The notes beneath the pieces are model-generated. The model was not told the origin of the DNA. It ran no database searches and worked only from the letters and a program-made list of their open reading frames with translations. Of a stretch of DNA of 64,000 nucleotides, positions 13,601 to 26,905 are shown piece by piece. The translations under genes were made by a program, and so were the position numbers. The stretch comes from Alentia gelatinosa (taxonomy: Eukaryota > Annelida > Polychaeta > Phyllodocida > Polynoidae): the NCBI GenBank assembly GCA_950022655.1, contig OX465579.1:140439118-140503117 (forward strand), read 5' to 3'. The first letter of the stretch is position 1. The number at the start of each line of letters is the position of its first letter.

Positions 13601-14829
13601 TTGTCCTAGTTACTCAATAACGCTTTCTGTGATTAAATTGTTCACTCAACACTTGCTGGCAGACACTACATCCTCTGAACCACGAGTCCGGTGACCTATT
13701 CTCGAAACCGGAGTTTCTCAATCACAAACAAATAAATCTGGGGAACATATATACTGCATGTTAATCATGTGCCTTGCTTTTATGTACATAATGCTGAGGG
13801 TAAATACACATACAAGCTACATGCTGACCAAATCTCACGCATACCGTTGGCCAGTCGCTATCCTTGGTCGCGCCCCCTGTGGGACAAATAGCTCCTTTAG
13901 CTGGACTAACGTGTCTCAGTCAGGTTGGACTGAGCTGTGTTGACAGAGTGGCCAGGTGCGTGAGTCCAGTCCATTCCCACCGCTAGGAAGGGACTGAGTC
14001 ATCGTTTAAACTCTCTGCACATTCTGGCATCCCCCAATCTCGTCCACATTAAGGGGTCTAACATTAAGAGGGGTAGCCGTCCATCCTACAAAGATCACTG
14101 CACCTCATCACCCCGACTACAAAGATATATCTTTTATGGTGGTGGCACAGCCTTGACCGTGTGTGTCTAAATCACGACAGGTGTGCCACACCAATAGTGT
14201 CCTTGCCTTCGTGAGACGACCGTGGTACAGGTGCGCTTAATGTCAGGATCATCGAGCTTATATCCTCCTCAGTAGATGTGGTTTTGCCAGTGAAGGGATA
14301 ACGAGAGATATTCCACACAATTGCCGATAACGCCATGCGATATACTGATGTTATCACAGATAGCTAAAAGAGCATTATAGTCTATCCAGCAAAGGTATAG
14401 AAACAAAAGGAGAAGGATCGATTAATCCACAGCTTATTCTGCGGAGCATTGCTGCAGTGACGTCAGGTGGTAAGCTCCGGATTATTGTGTCCCAAAGTGG
14501 GACGATATGGCTAGGGTCTAGGTCACCACGCAGAGTGAGTAGGGAATATTTGTTTGGTGAAGAGGTGTTTGTGTTACCGTACCTTATCCTTGTTGACCAT
14601 GCACAGGATTGGTTTATCCTTATATGTTTATATTAACAGATCAAATACGACCTGACGTAGATAACGATGTTTCTGACCCATCTTCAGAAACCCATGCCCA
14701 AACGTTTCTTTCTTCTTATTTTTATTTGGTGTAGTACGTACAAGTTCATTGGCGCCCTACCATCATACCCATGACATATCCGAGTATTCTTATCTAAACC
14801 AAGAAGTTGCTTCTTGTATGTATACATAT

Positions 14830-15259
14830 CAGGGTTGCCATTAATTTTGGATGTCAAAATTCCCTGACCTTTTTCTGATTTTTCCCTGATATATTTCAAT
14901 TTTTCTTTGATAAATAAAACGAGAAAATCTTGATTTCAAAAACCCATAAAACACTCATTCACCTATACATTTTGTGATTTTAGGACAAGGCTTTCCAAAC
15001 ACTGTATCTTAAACTGACATAAACCATTCTCGGAAACTTCTGCAACCAAAGTGATGGCGCCGGAGCATATCAATGCCCCTTGCATTCGAAACATCTGAAA
15101 CATTTAAATTTCCTTCAATATGTACAGATTTTGAGGGTGTCAGAGGTGGCCAGTTCTTTATGTATTGATCCAGAAATTCTAGTACTGCCTGACAAGAGTA
15201 AATCTTTTCCCTGAATTTTTTTCAAAACTCCAATTTTTCCTTTACGTGTGTCAACCCTG
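14830..15259. mobile_element. hAT-like non-autonomous DNA element
   Basis: The ends are CAGGGTTGCCA and, inverted, CAGGGTTGACA (11 bp, one mismatch), separated by 430 bp in total. Just inside both ends, TTCCCTGA-type words recur in inverted arrangement. CAGGG ends are typical of hAT elements, but the flanking octamers are not a convincing 8-bp target duplication, so class assignment is tentative. No transposase remains inside. Confidence 0.55.
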
Positions 15260-16769
15260 AATATGTTCGCAGAACCTTTTTTTCTAATTCATTGCAATAA
15301 ATTCACCAAGGTTGGTAGTGAAGAATAACAGGTAGAAATGATAGGTAGGACATGTCAAAGCGCCTGTAATTTGTGGAGCTTCTCATTTCTGTTGAGCTCT
15401 CGAGATGCTGGAAACCTATGAATGTAAGTGGTCTGAGAACGATTAACCATGAAAGGTAAAATCTTGAGTGAAGCCAATGGGAATTTTAGTTCCCCACTCA
15501 ATATAAACTGTTACCGTTAATTACAGGTCAACTTTGAAACGTCACTTGCACCGCTGACCTATATTGAGCAGGTCCTAATTCTATTTCTGACAGGCATTCA
15601 AAATGTTGAGTCACATGCTGGTAGACATGCTGCTCTATTACGTGTTAAAAATAGAACTGCGACCTTTCAAACACTACACGTTCGCGCAAGATCAAAGTAC
15701 CAGGGTCCGTACTGACGCGCGGGATGTATGGCGTGGTATGGCGACGGCGACTAACGATGGCTTCTGAATGACACTACTCTATCATATTACAATTAGACGT
15801 CGCCCACTGGTAGCCAGGAACAGCCTATCGCAAAAACTATGTCCAGTCAAACCTTGAAACAACAGGAGGAAGAGTAAAATCTGCAGGATGACCCGCCGCT
15901 TTCAATACATAAAACATGTTTATAAGATCTCTTCCGTTCTGACTTTTTACGAGTAGTATGCATTTATCGCCCGGAAAGCCGCCAACAGCAGCATACGGTA
16001 ATCCCTTCCGCCCCCGCTTACAGGCAAGCCAGGGTCGGCCGGGTTTTGATGATCTCCCAGCAGATTTGCACGAAGACGAAGCACCTGTCAGTGGACGGCA
16101 GCGGAAGATATATATGGCCGTGGTGAACACTGCAACTACGACGCAAAGCGCTGTAACGCCCCCGCAGATGGATTTATCTACAAACACGCGCGCCTCTTAG
16201 CAAAGTCAGGAGGCAGCAGTAACGTCAAATTCCACACGTTCAGGTCTGTAAACAACTTTGGAATCAGACACTCTCTGTCGATGTAGCATCAGGTTTATCG
16301 ACCAATAATAGATGAGAGCCACTGCATGCAAGGTTATGATTATCTGTACGATCCGAGAAGGCAGTGGCGTTTTTAAACTCCAGAGAATAGGGAGTTTTCA
16401 TGAGTAGACAGCAATTCAACTCGATTTGATTACAGTCTATTATAACCAATAATATTGTTCGGTCTATGAGGGACACACAACTGGACCATAATCATTAATT
16501 CCTTTATCACAACTCAGGAAAACGACCCGCTACGTCTACGTCAGAGCAAAATGAAAGAGTGGTTAAAAATAGGGGAAGTATCTAAGAAGGGAAATATCGA
16601 AATATTGACACCATTTTGAGCCAGCAATAATAAATACCCATTGAGGAAAATTCGACAGCCACCCCTCCCCCACACACACACACCCCTACTTTGATATCAC
16701 TGCCGAAGGGCAATACTATTGGGTAGGCATGCCCTTAGCGAAGCATATCCCGTCACTCTCTTGGGCATC

Positions 16770-17112
16770 TCAATCCACACTCTATTATATCCCAAGCCAA
16801 TATTACCCCGAACTATTAACCAGTATATCAACAGCCACTCTATAGCTTACCCCGAGCTACCCACCAGTGGATCCATAGCTACTCCATAGGTTAGACCAAG
16901 CTACTAACCACTGTACATAACCAGTATATATCTAACCCCAAACTACTAAACAGTGTACATAGCCACTCTATTGATTACCCTAAGCTACTAACCACCGTAC
17001 ATAGCCACTCTATAGTTTACTCTGAGAAAACCACCAGTAAATCCACTGCCACTCTTTATTCTACATCAAGCTTCTCATCAGTATACCCATTGCCACTCTC
17101 CTCTTTACCCCC
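16770..17112. repeat. Degenerate minisatellite, 42-45 bp unit
   Basis: The anchor GCCACTCTAT recurs at 16833, 16878 (variant), 16962, 17004, 17048 and 17092, at spacings of 45, 84, 42, 44 and 44 bp. The unit continues as a TTACCCCGAGCTACTAACCA-like stretch. About seven to eight diverged copies are present. No coding role is evident. Confidence 0.8.
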
Positions 17113-18959
17113 GGGCCTTTCGCTGTTGTTTGACGTCTGGATGAGTCATGCCACCTGAGGTCAGGTATCACCAGGTGTGTGACCCCCATCTACCCGTGGG
17201 TCGCCCACTTGAGCAGCTACGAGCGCCTCTTGTCAAACAGCTGGGAGCACCTCAGCGGCGCGCAGTGTTGACGGGGAGGGGGCGACACATAATGGAGTCA
17301 AGACTCTAAGGCAGTGTGGGCCATTGTCAGGTGGGGCTCTCACTGTTGTCCGATGACTCCAGATGCCAGTGCGACACCTCCACCCACGCACTGCCCACTC
17401 ACATCCATCACAGACGCCCTTTAACACCTATCCATGCCCTTGGGCGGCTTGTCCGCATGGGATCAAAATCAAATCGTCGTTATCATCACTAAACAGATGA
17501 CGCCACTGACCGTGTCTGCGTCGAGGCTCGTGATCAACACGGTATCAGTATTGCTGCTAAGACGAAAATCAACAGCTGCAGCACAAGATGCGGTAACAGC
17601 ACAATGACATTGCAGCCGGCGGCAGCACTGTGTCATCAGTAAGCGTGGAGGTTGACGCCTGGCATTGGGTGGCTTCTCTACACTTGGCCATTTCTGACAG
17701 CCCGCTATCCGGCCCACGCATGTGGCAAGGAGAGAAGACGCGGAAGCCTTGAAAGGGCGAGGGCGGCGGCGTGAAGATGGCAGGCTTTATTACCCGCCTC
17801 AAGTGATCCATCTTCTCCTCATCGGCCGGAGAGGACAAATTCCCTTAACAGTCCTTCACCATTCCTTCACCTGGGAAGGGAGCGCGGTTTGGGTGTCAGG
17901 CAGAGCAGATTGTCCGGGAGGTGGAGGGTAGAGTCAGACAGTGTATGTGTTTGGAGAATGCATGGCGGTGTAGGGAGAGTGGAGAGGGACAAGTGGAGAA
18001 TAGAGAACATCAGGGGAAGGAATGGAGAGTGGTGGGAGAAAGTCGAGGGGTGACGGAAGGTGTCGGTGTGGACAGACGGACAGGTCTTGAAAGTGGTGGG
18101 CGTTTAAGGTCCCATCCTGACAGTTAATTAACGATCATAAAACACTGATATGACTAATGTGTCGCCCCCTTTGACGCTTTGCGTCTTGGTTGTCTGATTT
18201 TGAAGGAGCGTCCGATTCGAAATCCTCAAGCGGCCATCTCATTTTATAGTGACATCAGCATTATATTAGTTGAAGGTACAAAGAGATCTGTACCAAAAGC
18301 TTGTGAGCAGGTTTACTTGTGTTGTTGGTTTGTTTAACGTCTCAGGGTACCCTGAGGGTATCTAGGGTCTCTCTCGGGTTTCAGCTTTCTCGTCCGTGTG
18401 TTTTTTTATTACACAGAATTATCACGAGGAAGGTCTTCCTTTGTAGTCTGTCAAGCGAGTACATAAAGTCCATCCACTTATTACATGTGTTGTAGTATAC
18501 ACTTCGCCAAGCGGATGAGATAGACAAATAGAATTATCATTAGTACATTCGGCCGTTTAATGCCCATTGGGTAAAATAAATTACCAATGTAGTTAGCATC
18601 ATAAGATGCCCCTCCAGCATAACAAAAAGTGACCGTGAATCTAAGGACACAAGCTGGTAGATGAGTATGGAGATGGAATGAGGTTGATTTTCTAGAAAGT
18701 TCATAAATAACTACATATAAAGCTCAGAATGAGAGCCACTACTGATAGTAATAGTAACATTATCAGTCATCAATTAGATGTAAACTTCACATTCTTATTC
18801 CACAGGGGTTGTGATTAAATCTACGAAATGAATTCTACAAGAAATCACATCCCTACATATTTACTGTGGAGGGACTTCTTTTACTATCCACACTGCATAG
18901 ACATACATGGTATGCGAAATGACTGTCCTTTGATATAACAATAACATCACCACTGCTTC
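17113..18959. other. Rab3 intron segment, GC-rich first half
   Basis: About 17230-18120 is GC- and then GA-rich with overlapping frames on both strands and no recognisable protein. A word TTGGTTTGTTTAACGTC near 18325 resembles TTGGTTTGTTT...ACGTC near 26046 and may be a dispersed repeat end. Otherwise nothing is recognised. Confidence 0.4.
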
Positions 18960-19200
18960 TCATGAAAGAAAAGTGTGACTGCAGTGGGACTCGAACCTAC
19001 TACCTTGCGATTGCGTCCAGTAATTTGACCACTCAGCGAACGTCCCCATCCCCTTGCCTGCATGACTAGCTAAGGAAAGACACAGACAAAAGTGCAGGTT
19101 CAGTAAAACCAACCACCCCCACTCCCACAATCCAATATTGTGCCAGACTCCAGTGCAGCCTACTGGGACTACCAGAACAACTACGGTGAACAAATAATTC
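18960..19200 (-). mobile_element. tRNA-derived SINE (tRNA-like head)
   Basis: On the minus strand a tRNA-like block at roughly 18975-19040 carries a degenerate A-box region (GCTGAGTGGTC) and a perfect RNA polymerase III B box, GGTTCGAGTCC, followed by a near-complete T-stem complement. I could not fold a complete cloverleaf with a clear anticodon stem, and extra sequence continues upstream, so I read it as a SINE head or tRNA pseudogene rather than a working tRNA gene. Confidence 0.5.
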
Positions 19201-22024
19201 ATGTTTGCACTATCTCTGTCCTCCTCTCCCCTCTATAGGGTCCATAGGTCAACAGTCTCCGGGGATATTGGGTGAAATAGCGACCTTTCAGCTGCCTGTG
19301 TCTGTGGAATATCGTGAAATCTTGAATCGAAAATCTTACCCTACTAAGGACTTGCTTTGGTTGAGCATAAATTTGCTTTAGAAGCTTGACTCTGTAATAT
19401 GTATGATGGACTGGGATCTTACCTCATAATATATATATATGTAGATTTTCGTTGGCTTAAGGCATTCAATCTATTACAAATTTAATAGTTTTATGGTCTT
19501 ATGTCTGGGCCTCATATATCTGTTTGTAGTTAATCCTGGGACAATTATACTTTACCTCAATTAGAGTAACCCTCACCTCCATTAATTCAACTGATACAAT
19601 CTAATATCAGACAAAATTGAGACAGCGAGACGTTCATAATTCGTCAATATTTAATCTCACTTATGTTCTACGAAATCAGTTTTGTCTAAAATTCGCCAAT
19701 GTGTATTTAGAAAGCTTCTAATCGCTGATTTGATAGATGAATTAACAGTCTCATCGCCTGTTGCTTTTGGTCAGTGGCGTGCTGACTTATAGATTGACCT
19801 TGACAAGTCTCTGTTTTACGACTTCCTATACGTTGCTATTTTGGGGAACCTGTCATGTTAGATCTAACAGATACGGCTGTAGAATAGGGTAATGACATTA
19901 GCCTGGCAACTGCCTAAAGTCCTACCCAGTGCCAAGAATACGTACAACTCATTATGTTTAGCAATTGAGGCAGTGTGATTACCAACTGGCTGTGGTTGGG
20001 GGGTACCCTGTTGAACTCTCGATAATATTTAGTGGCACAACTATACGGTTCTGTGCCAATAAGTTTGAGACTTTCACAGTTCAGAGGAAGCAACCGTACC
20101 TATTCCTTGAGGCAAAGTAAATTTGTCAGTTTCTGAAACACCAGTCAAATTAAAGCGTAATAGCGGGCACGGGAGAGCGCCTTGGTGGTCTGGTGATATC
20201 CGGGTGGACTTACAAATGGAATTACACTTGTCGCCCTTCAATGGGACGCCAACATTCTCCCATGGGTGGTGGGCCGGGTAGGTCATGCACGTAACCGATG
20301 AGTCCCCAATGTGCTAGTCATCAGTGAGTGTGTCACAAAGTCAGATTTACTGCGCGTTTTGTCCAGCACCGAACATTATACATGGATAGGGCCTTTACAG
20401 CATAATATGTTTAACATTGGACTATATAACGATCTGGTTTCCGGAAAATGAATTCATCATCTGTATAATAAAACGGTGACATTTTCTCTTAACAAAATTA
20501 TTGTACAAATCAACGAAACACCGTTTTACAGAAATGAAAGCTGGGGACTGAGGAAAAAGTCGGAAATTTAAAACATTTATTAAAAATCATTTATAACATT
20601 ATTTTGGAAGAGACTGGCTATGAATCGATACATATATATTCTAGTGTTACCGGTATATAGGAAATTCCGGAATTCCGTCATTTGTCGAAAACTTTCATCC
20701 CGGGTTCTAGAATAAAAATGCTATGATTTCGCCATGCGTTGTTCTATCAATAAGTTTTAACCAAGATATTCGAGTAAACGGTACCCCTGGCGTTCACAAA
20801 CAACCGAACATCTCTACTAACGAAAACTACACAGCACCTAGATGTTTGCGAACTGCCACCGGCAGTTTACAAAACACTCTCAGCTAGAAATCGACGTTTC
20901 CTGGATGACTATCAAGGTCTCGCCTTTTTATGTAACGTTAAGCAGAATCGATACCGCAACTGTGCAGTTAACGATTCATGGACGAGTCTATCGATATCTG
21001 AGCTATGCCTAATATTTCTACCATCCCGCCATAGCTCTCTATTGCATATACTACGAGCAGGCATACAAGCTATTCCCATCAACACCTCCTGGGACCTTAT
21101 CCATTACGGGCTAGGCAGGCGGATGTGGCTGAGGGCTAGCCTTGACCTTAGCTTGATACATAGGTTAGTCCGTCCCTCTATGAGGTGATCGGTGGGTGGC
21201 ACGCAGGGCCACTCTATCCTCCCTACGAAGCTCTGTCGATTCCCCTCCCACATTACTAGGGCATTAATACGCCGCTTCCTTAACGGATTATCAGCAGCAG
21301 GGAGCGCTTAGCCGATCTGATGACACGCATAAAGCAGGGGGCCTAATCTCTAGCCGCTTGATAGGCAGGGCGTGGGTAGCGGCCTTTACACGATGAGGCG
21401 GCTTCAGTGTACTGTGAGCGGCGCCTGCTGTGCTAGTGTTCATTGTCATTACGGGCCAGATCCTGTCGCTCACCCACCGTGTACTTAACTAATGAAACTG
21501 CATCCGTATCGGAACAACAACGCCACAAAAGTCATCATCCGCCTACGCTCCCAGTGTGATACAGCTGAAGCCATCGCTGTGGCTTCCTTGTTTCATGCAC
21601 CTGCACCACATTTTACCCGCCTTTCATATCTCATAGATCTCCGTTTTAAAGCTGGTTCTGCAGTGGATGGCAGGCTGTATCCGTACTCGGGAAGCATCGT
21701 CCTAGAGGGACTACTCCTGTTGATGTATTACTTACAGCTCGTCTCCTGTTTTTAACCCTAGCAAACAAGTGTCGCATAACGCCTTAAGAAATATCATACA
21801 TGCATATGGATGCATACTCAAGTTTCCTCGACCTCAACAGTACAGGCCTACTTAGTTATCTCTGAATAGTTCTCTGGTCTCTGAGGCTCTATCGGTCCGA
21901 GGAAGGGGCGTAGGATATGTATGTTTTGTGGTGAATGCGCGACCCCGCCGTACCCGCCCACGTTCACTATTCATGAATCCATCACATCGCCCACGGACGC
22001 TTCTCCCGCCGCCCTACGACGCTG

Positions 22025-22055
22025 TGACGTCACGGGCGTTCCGCGCGTGACGTCA
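22025..22055. promoter_or_regulatory. Twin palindromic CRE sites
   Basis: Two full TGACGTCA palindromes lie at 22025-22032 and 22048-22055, 23 bp apart, inside a locally CpG-rich patch (about 21940-22060). TGACGTCA is the CREB/ATF binding site. The patch is in the long Rab3 intron; it could be an enhancer or internal promoter. Another full CRE is at 14458-14465. Confidence 0.4.
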
Positions 22056-23639
22056 TCGTGTAAATCGATGGGTTGGTGGGTGAAGGGTACACTTGGTGGG
22101 CGTTGAGGAGAAGGTAAACAAAGGGGAGATTATACAAATGCCATGTCGCAACGCTAGACACCCCATCTATTCTACTTCCATCGCAAGCTGCTACTGCCTC
22201 CTGTTGTATCAATCTCCGGCCAGAGAATGTGTTACACAGCTCTATTCTATCCAGGCCGATGATGCACAAACGCAAGTACAATAGAAACCCGGTTACTGGG
22301 CACCCTATTAAGGGGAATGAACCATACAATTCAGGGCACTTTGGCCCATATCTCCCATTTCATGTTTATTATATTGCGTTAAGCAGACCTTCCCCTCTCA
22401 ACATTAACTACTTAAATCAGGAACGAAGCATGCTCCGCTTAACAGGGTTCTACTATAACCATGCAGCAGGGGAGCCAGCATTTGTTTATCTGTTTTCTGT
22501 GATTATAACAGACCTTAATGTTTCACCTGAATGGAGCTGTTCCTAACATGCACCGCCATGAACTGAGCAGCTCGGACATCATGTCCTGAGTGTCCTTGTT
22601 CCTCTGATCCTACACATACACAACTATTGACCAAATTACTTATCTTACTATTCACCACTGTAGACACTGCTGCTATTGCCATTGCAGCCGGCGTGCTTAT
22701 TAATAAGGGCGTGGGCTCCGACACAGCCGTGATGCCGTACCGTGCACAGGTCAGACCCCGTTGTAGGCCGTCACACGGGGCGCACAATACGCATGGGTCG
22801 ATTGCTGAATGATGTTTGCTCAATTCCCATAGATGTACCTAGGTCTTATACCATGGTCTTTGGCAGCGTTAAGCATGCGGGGTGACAAGAATAATACTCT
22901 TTATGTGCTATTGACTCACGATATCAGACAATTATTTGCAGGAGAAGACTGTTGAATGGTTAAGGCGTAGGCTACTTAGTCTAGACAGCGGCCGCCCAAG
23001 GGGGATTCATATGAACAACCACCAGCAACATCCCCCCTCTCCCCCTCAAACTCCCAACGCCCCGTCGAACGTCCTTGGTGAACCAACAGTGAAGGGAAAC
23101 ATGGCTTTTGTAAGACGCAGATCCTACGTAAAGCAAATAAAAAAAAAAGATTTAAAAAAGGAGGCAAAATCAATAGCTTGACGCAAGCGTTTTTGTTGAC
23201 TGACTGGATAGCCCTTTAGCGGAGGCCAGCTGGATAAACACGAGGCAGGGTCTGACTGAAATACCTAAGCACGCCAAGTAGCATTTCAGTCAATCCTATA
23301 TTAAAAAATATGATGAAAATCGTTACACAACATGACCTAGGTAGAGTTGGGGTAGCCCGCTTCTGATTGTGAAATCTGGAAAGGAACACAACCTTCCTAT
23401 CTGTGATATTGGGGTCTGGATGGGTTGTACCCGCCCGAGGCTGAGAAATGTACCAAGCAGAGGCAGCCTGGTACACGCAGAGCCCAACCATCCCGGCTGT
23501 ACCTCAATGGATTCTCTCCCCACCCTCCCTTAGCCAGGAGGGTCAGCCCGGCCGACCTTGACCCAGCACTACGATAGGAGGCTGCCATGATCGCCGGCCG
23601 CCCTCATGCACCACCAGCGCTGCTGTAAGTGCTGGTCGT

Positions 23640-23679
23640 GGGTGGGTGGGGGTGGGAGCGGGTGGGTGGGGGTGGGAGC
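23640..23679 (+). repeat. Tandem G-quadruplex-like repeat
   Basis: A 20-bp unit is repeated twice exactly. Each copy contains GGGTGGGTGGGGGTGGG (23640-23656 and 23660-23676), four G-runs with one-base loops, the classical quadruplex pattern. The G-rich strand is the non-template orientation for plus-strand transcription; Rab3 is transcribed from the other strand. Confidence 0.75.
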
Positions 23680-24465
23680 GCGAGGTTGGAGGGGGAGTGG
23701 AGGGAGGGAGGGCAGTGTTATTGAACTGGTTAGTGTGTGGTGGTTGGGGGAGGGGGCTGTTGAACATGCGGGACTGTACTAAGCTAGCGACGCGAGGATG
23801 CAATGCGGGGGTAGGTTTACGTTGAACGGGGCGGATTTTTAGGGAATGGGTGAGGAGGTGATCAGATAAGGCATTAATAAACGAGTAGCATTGGAAGAGT
23901 GGGTAGAAGATAATTACGGGTAAGGCATTGGGTTGCAGAGGAGATGGTGGTGAATGGACGGGGTGGTGGACACTATGAGGGGTGGCAGTGAGCGGACAGG
24001 GCTATAGTGAATGGGCCCGCTTTTGATAAGACGGACAGTGTGGTGATAAGCATGAAAGTGCACCGGGGAGTCTCCCCTCCTAGAAGATAGCCGACAAACA
24101 GCAGAGGAGGAGGTTGGCTGCTTACCCAAACAGTCTGTGGGGAGGGTGGTAGAGGGCAGCTGTATAACTATCAGATGACGCCATGTCTTCGCCCGGGTTT
24201 ATTCCTACCTCTTGTATACTACTCACAATCGCAATTCCACAACTGAGGATAAACCATACGTGAATAGTAGCACTAACAGCGTCATCTAGACTAATGCGCT
24301 CTAGTCTGAGAAAAATTAGCAGGAACTTGGTACTGTTTACTTCGTCTTGCACTAGATGTACGGCAATTAATTACTAGCAAATTCTATGTTCGAAACGTGT
24401 ACCGGATAATCTCTAAATACATGTATACATAAATGTATAGATACGTAGATCTTTAATTTCAAGTA

Positions 24466-24485
24466 ATATATATATATATATATAT
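24466..24485. repeat. TA microsatellite
   Basis: Ten TA units in the long Rab3 intron. Confidence 0.9.
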
Positions 24486-26877
24486 GCAGGTATCTGAAAT
24501 ATCATGCCATCAGAACTTCACACTAAAACGGAAGAATAGAAGCATATACGTAGCACACTGCAGCTTCATTTACCCCTTATGTTCCTGTGGTGATTGGAAA
24601 TTCGTTCACTTCACCGAACCTGCTATGAGTAAGGAAATCTTGATGCACGCCGGCTAGCCCCCTGATGCGCCCAATTCTCTCCCCAAACAGTGACCATTGA
24701 CTCACTCCGGCGCCATAGAACACCAGAGCCTCATAGGAGCACCTCAAACTACGGCAGCAGTCACCACACGCAGTATATTCAGCTTGACGTGAATTAATGG
24801 ACATTCAATATACCTCAACTGAATACAGAGTCCCGTAGTTTTCATTTGATCGCATCTGGTTTCAGCAACGGTGTGTTGGCTGGCAAGGCCTACGACAATC
24901 AACTAGCTCCTACGTCGAGCAACTGGCTCCATAATAAAATCCACTGGTTGTACTGAGTGGAAGAAAGGCAGTAACTACCCGTAGCGAGATGGCCCCGGAG
25001 GGCTGTGTGATAATCAGACATCATCCATCACAGTCAAGACGTACTTCCGAAATGTATGAGGGAGAAACGCAACGAATTGGATCAAATGATCATGATCACA
25101 CAAATTCCTCCTTACGTCAGATAATCTACTCATGTACTACAACAATGGACGTCATTTGATAATCCGGCATTCCTCCAAATCCCATGTCCACCAGCTAGTG
25201 GGGTATGTTTAGCACAGGTAATTAACAGAACAGAGGCACATTATCTAAAGGCACTTATTTGTAGGTAGAGAGAGGACCATTAATTGTAATATGATTTTAA
25301 GCAGTAAAACCGTTAGTTTCAGCAAGTGACAGCTCACTTAATATTTCACTCAAATATGCTCAAATATGATAGGCACAATCCAGATAATCATAGAATTCGC
25401 ATTAATATGCAAAACACTAATTGCAAATAAATCAGTCCACTTTCACTCAGAATTTAATTTCAGAGCATTCAAATGTGCTGGTGGAACCTAATTTCGTCCA
25501 GAAGGGCGTAGGTTTGGCGTAGGTATTAAAGACTTCAACGGCTCTATTCCAATTCAATGTCAGGTCAATAAAAGGTTGGTAGCGTGAAAGTAAAGGTTAG
25601 CCATGCGCATAAAGGCTGTTCTGATTAAAGACTCGCTCTTATGGGTGTTCCGAGCTGCTCTGTGCCACCTGCTCCAATAAGGCATACTCTCCATAGACCT
25701 GGACCGAATAACACATTGTGAAGACTACAGCCCAATGGTTAGCAGCATTTGCCTTTTGGAAAAACGTGTATATTGACTATCCATCAGTAACAGAGAAACA
25801 GGAGACCCTATAATTATGGACGAAACCAGATAACTGATGGTGGTATATAATTCAGATACTCGCCAGAAATCCAACTTCTTCAATTGCATCAGAATATATG
25901 TAGACAAATCATCTGTGCACACTCTCTTTTATTCTGAACCATCGCAGCTCTACAGTGAAGCCTATGTCCGTGATACTAAGTTAACTACATAATGTTCGGA
26001 AATGACCTGCCCACTTGTTACTGTCTTGATACATTTGGTCTCATGGTTGGTTTGTTTGAATTATTTTACGTCTCACTGCTGCAAACGTCAGGGTCAGTGT
26101 TTCTTCTATAGCATCCTGCACCTGTCTACCTGGAGGAGACGAGTCACTCCAGGTGTGTAAAGGATCGCATAAGGCACCTGCCGTTATCATTGTCTTTATC
26201 ACTGCACTCGGACTTGTACCACTGCTAACACGGAATAATCTGTATCTTAAGCGCCAGTCCAAAAAGCATTAGATCCTACACATAATATGTGATATTACTA
26301 TGATTACTGTGTTTATGTTTTGAAAACTAGGTCACGGCTCCACTGCCTATAAACCACACTAATAGAAGGATGCAATTTGAAGCGGAGTTTCTAATACTTG
26401 TGTTTTTAAAGGTGTTTAATTCAGGTAGAAGCAGAGCTTTGTGTTTCTCTTGATTATCTGATACAGCATCAAGAGGATTCGAGATTCACTGTGCTTCTGT
26501 GTTTACGTATGACAGTGAGCACGTCAAGTGAACACGCTGAAGTTAAGCCCAGGAGTCCTTGTCCATCAGAAATTCACAATGGAAACCACACCGTGAGTTC
26601 TTTTTCAATCCATCTCCATTTGAAAAAAACAATTGATGCACAGTGACAGGTCGAACAATAGGCTTATTGTGTCACCTTACACAATGAAGTTAAAAATTAG
26701 GCGCACCTGAAATATTTTGTAAGGCAGTCTTACAATGAAAGTGTGCACTACCTGGTCAAGTTACCTGTTATATTCGACTTATATGTCAGTAAATTTAAAT
26801 GCAGTTACCACTCGAAAATGAACTTACTCTTGCAAATTTCAGTCAAGCTATACTTTCATTTTGTATAATTTCTTATA

Positions 26878-26905
26878 GCGTATTGTCTTTCCGAAGACAA
26901 TACGC
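26878..26905. other. Perfect 12-bp hairpin with TCCG loop
   Basis: GCGTATTGTCTT is followed by TCCG and its exact reverse complement. In plus-strand RNA the loop would be a UNCG-type tetraloop, a very stable fold. No gene adjoins it; it lies within the long Rab3 intron. Confidence 0.6.

Noticed and set aside
15837..16187. Minus-strand frame with a possible membrane segment
   Set aside because: One hydrophobic run is insufficient; an overlapping plus frame of 80 codons is equally open.
13034..17112. Regular repeats considered as a CRISPR array
   Set aside because: The repeats are contiguous and diverged, without unique spacers, and the genome is eukaryotic.
18975..19040. Functional tRNA gene
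   Set aside because: The A box is degenerate and a complete cloverleaf with anticodon arm could not be drawn with confidence.
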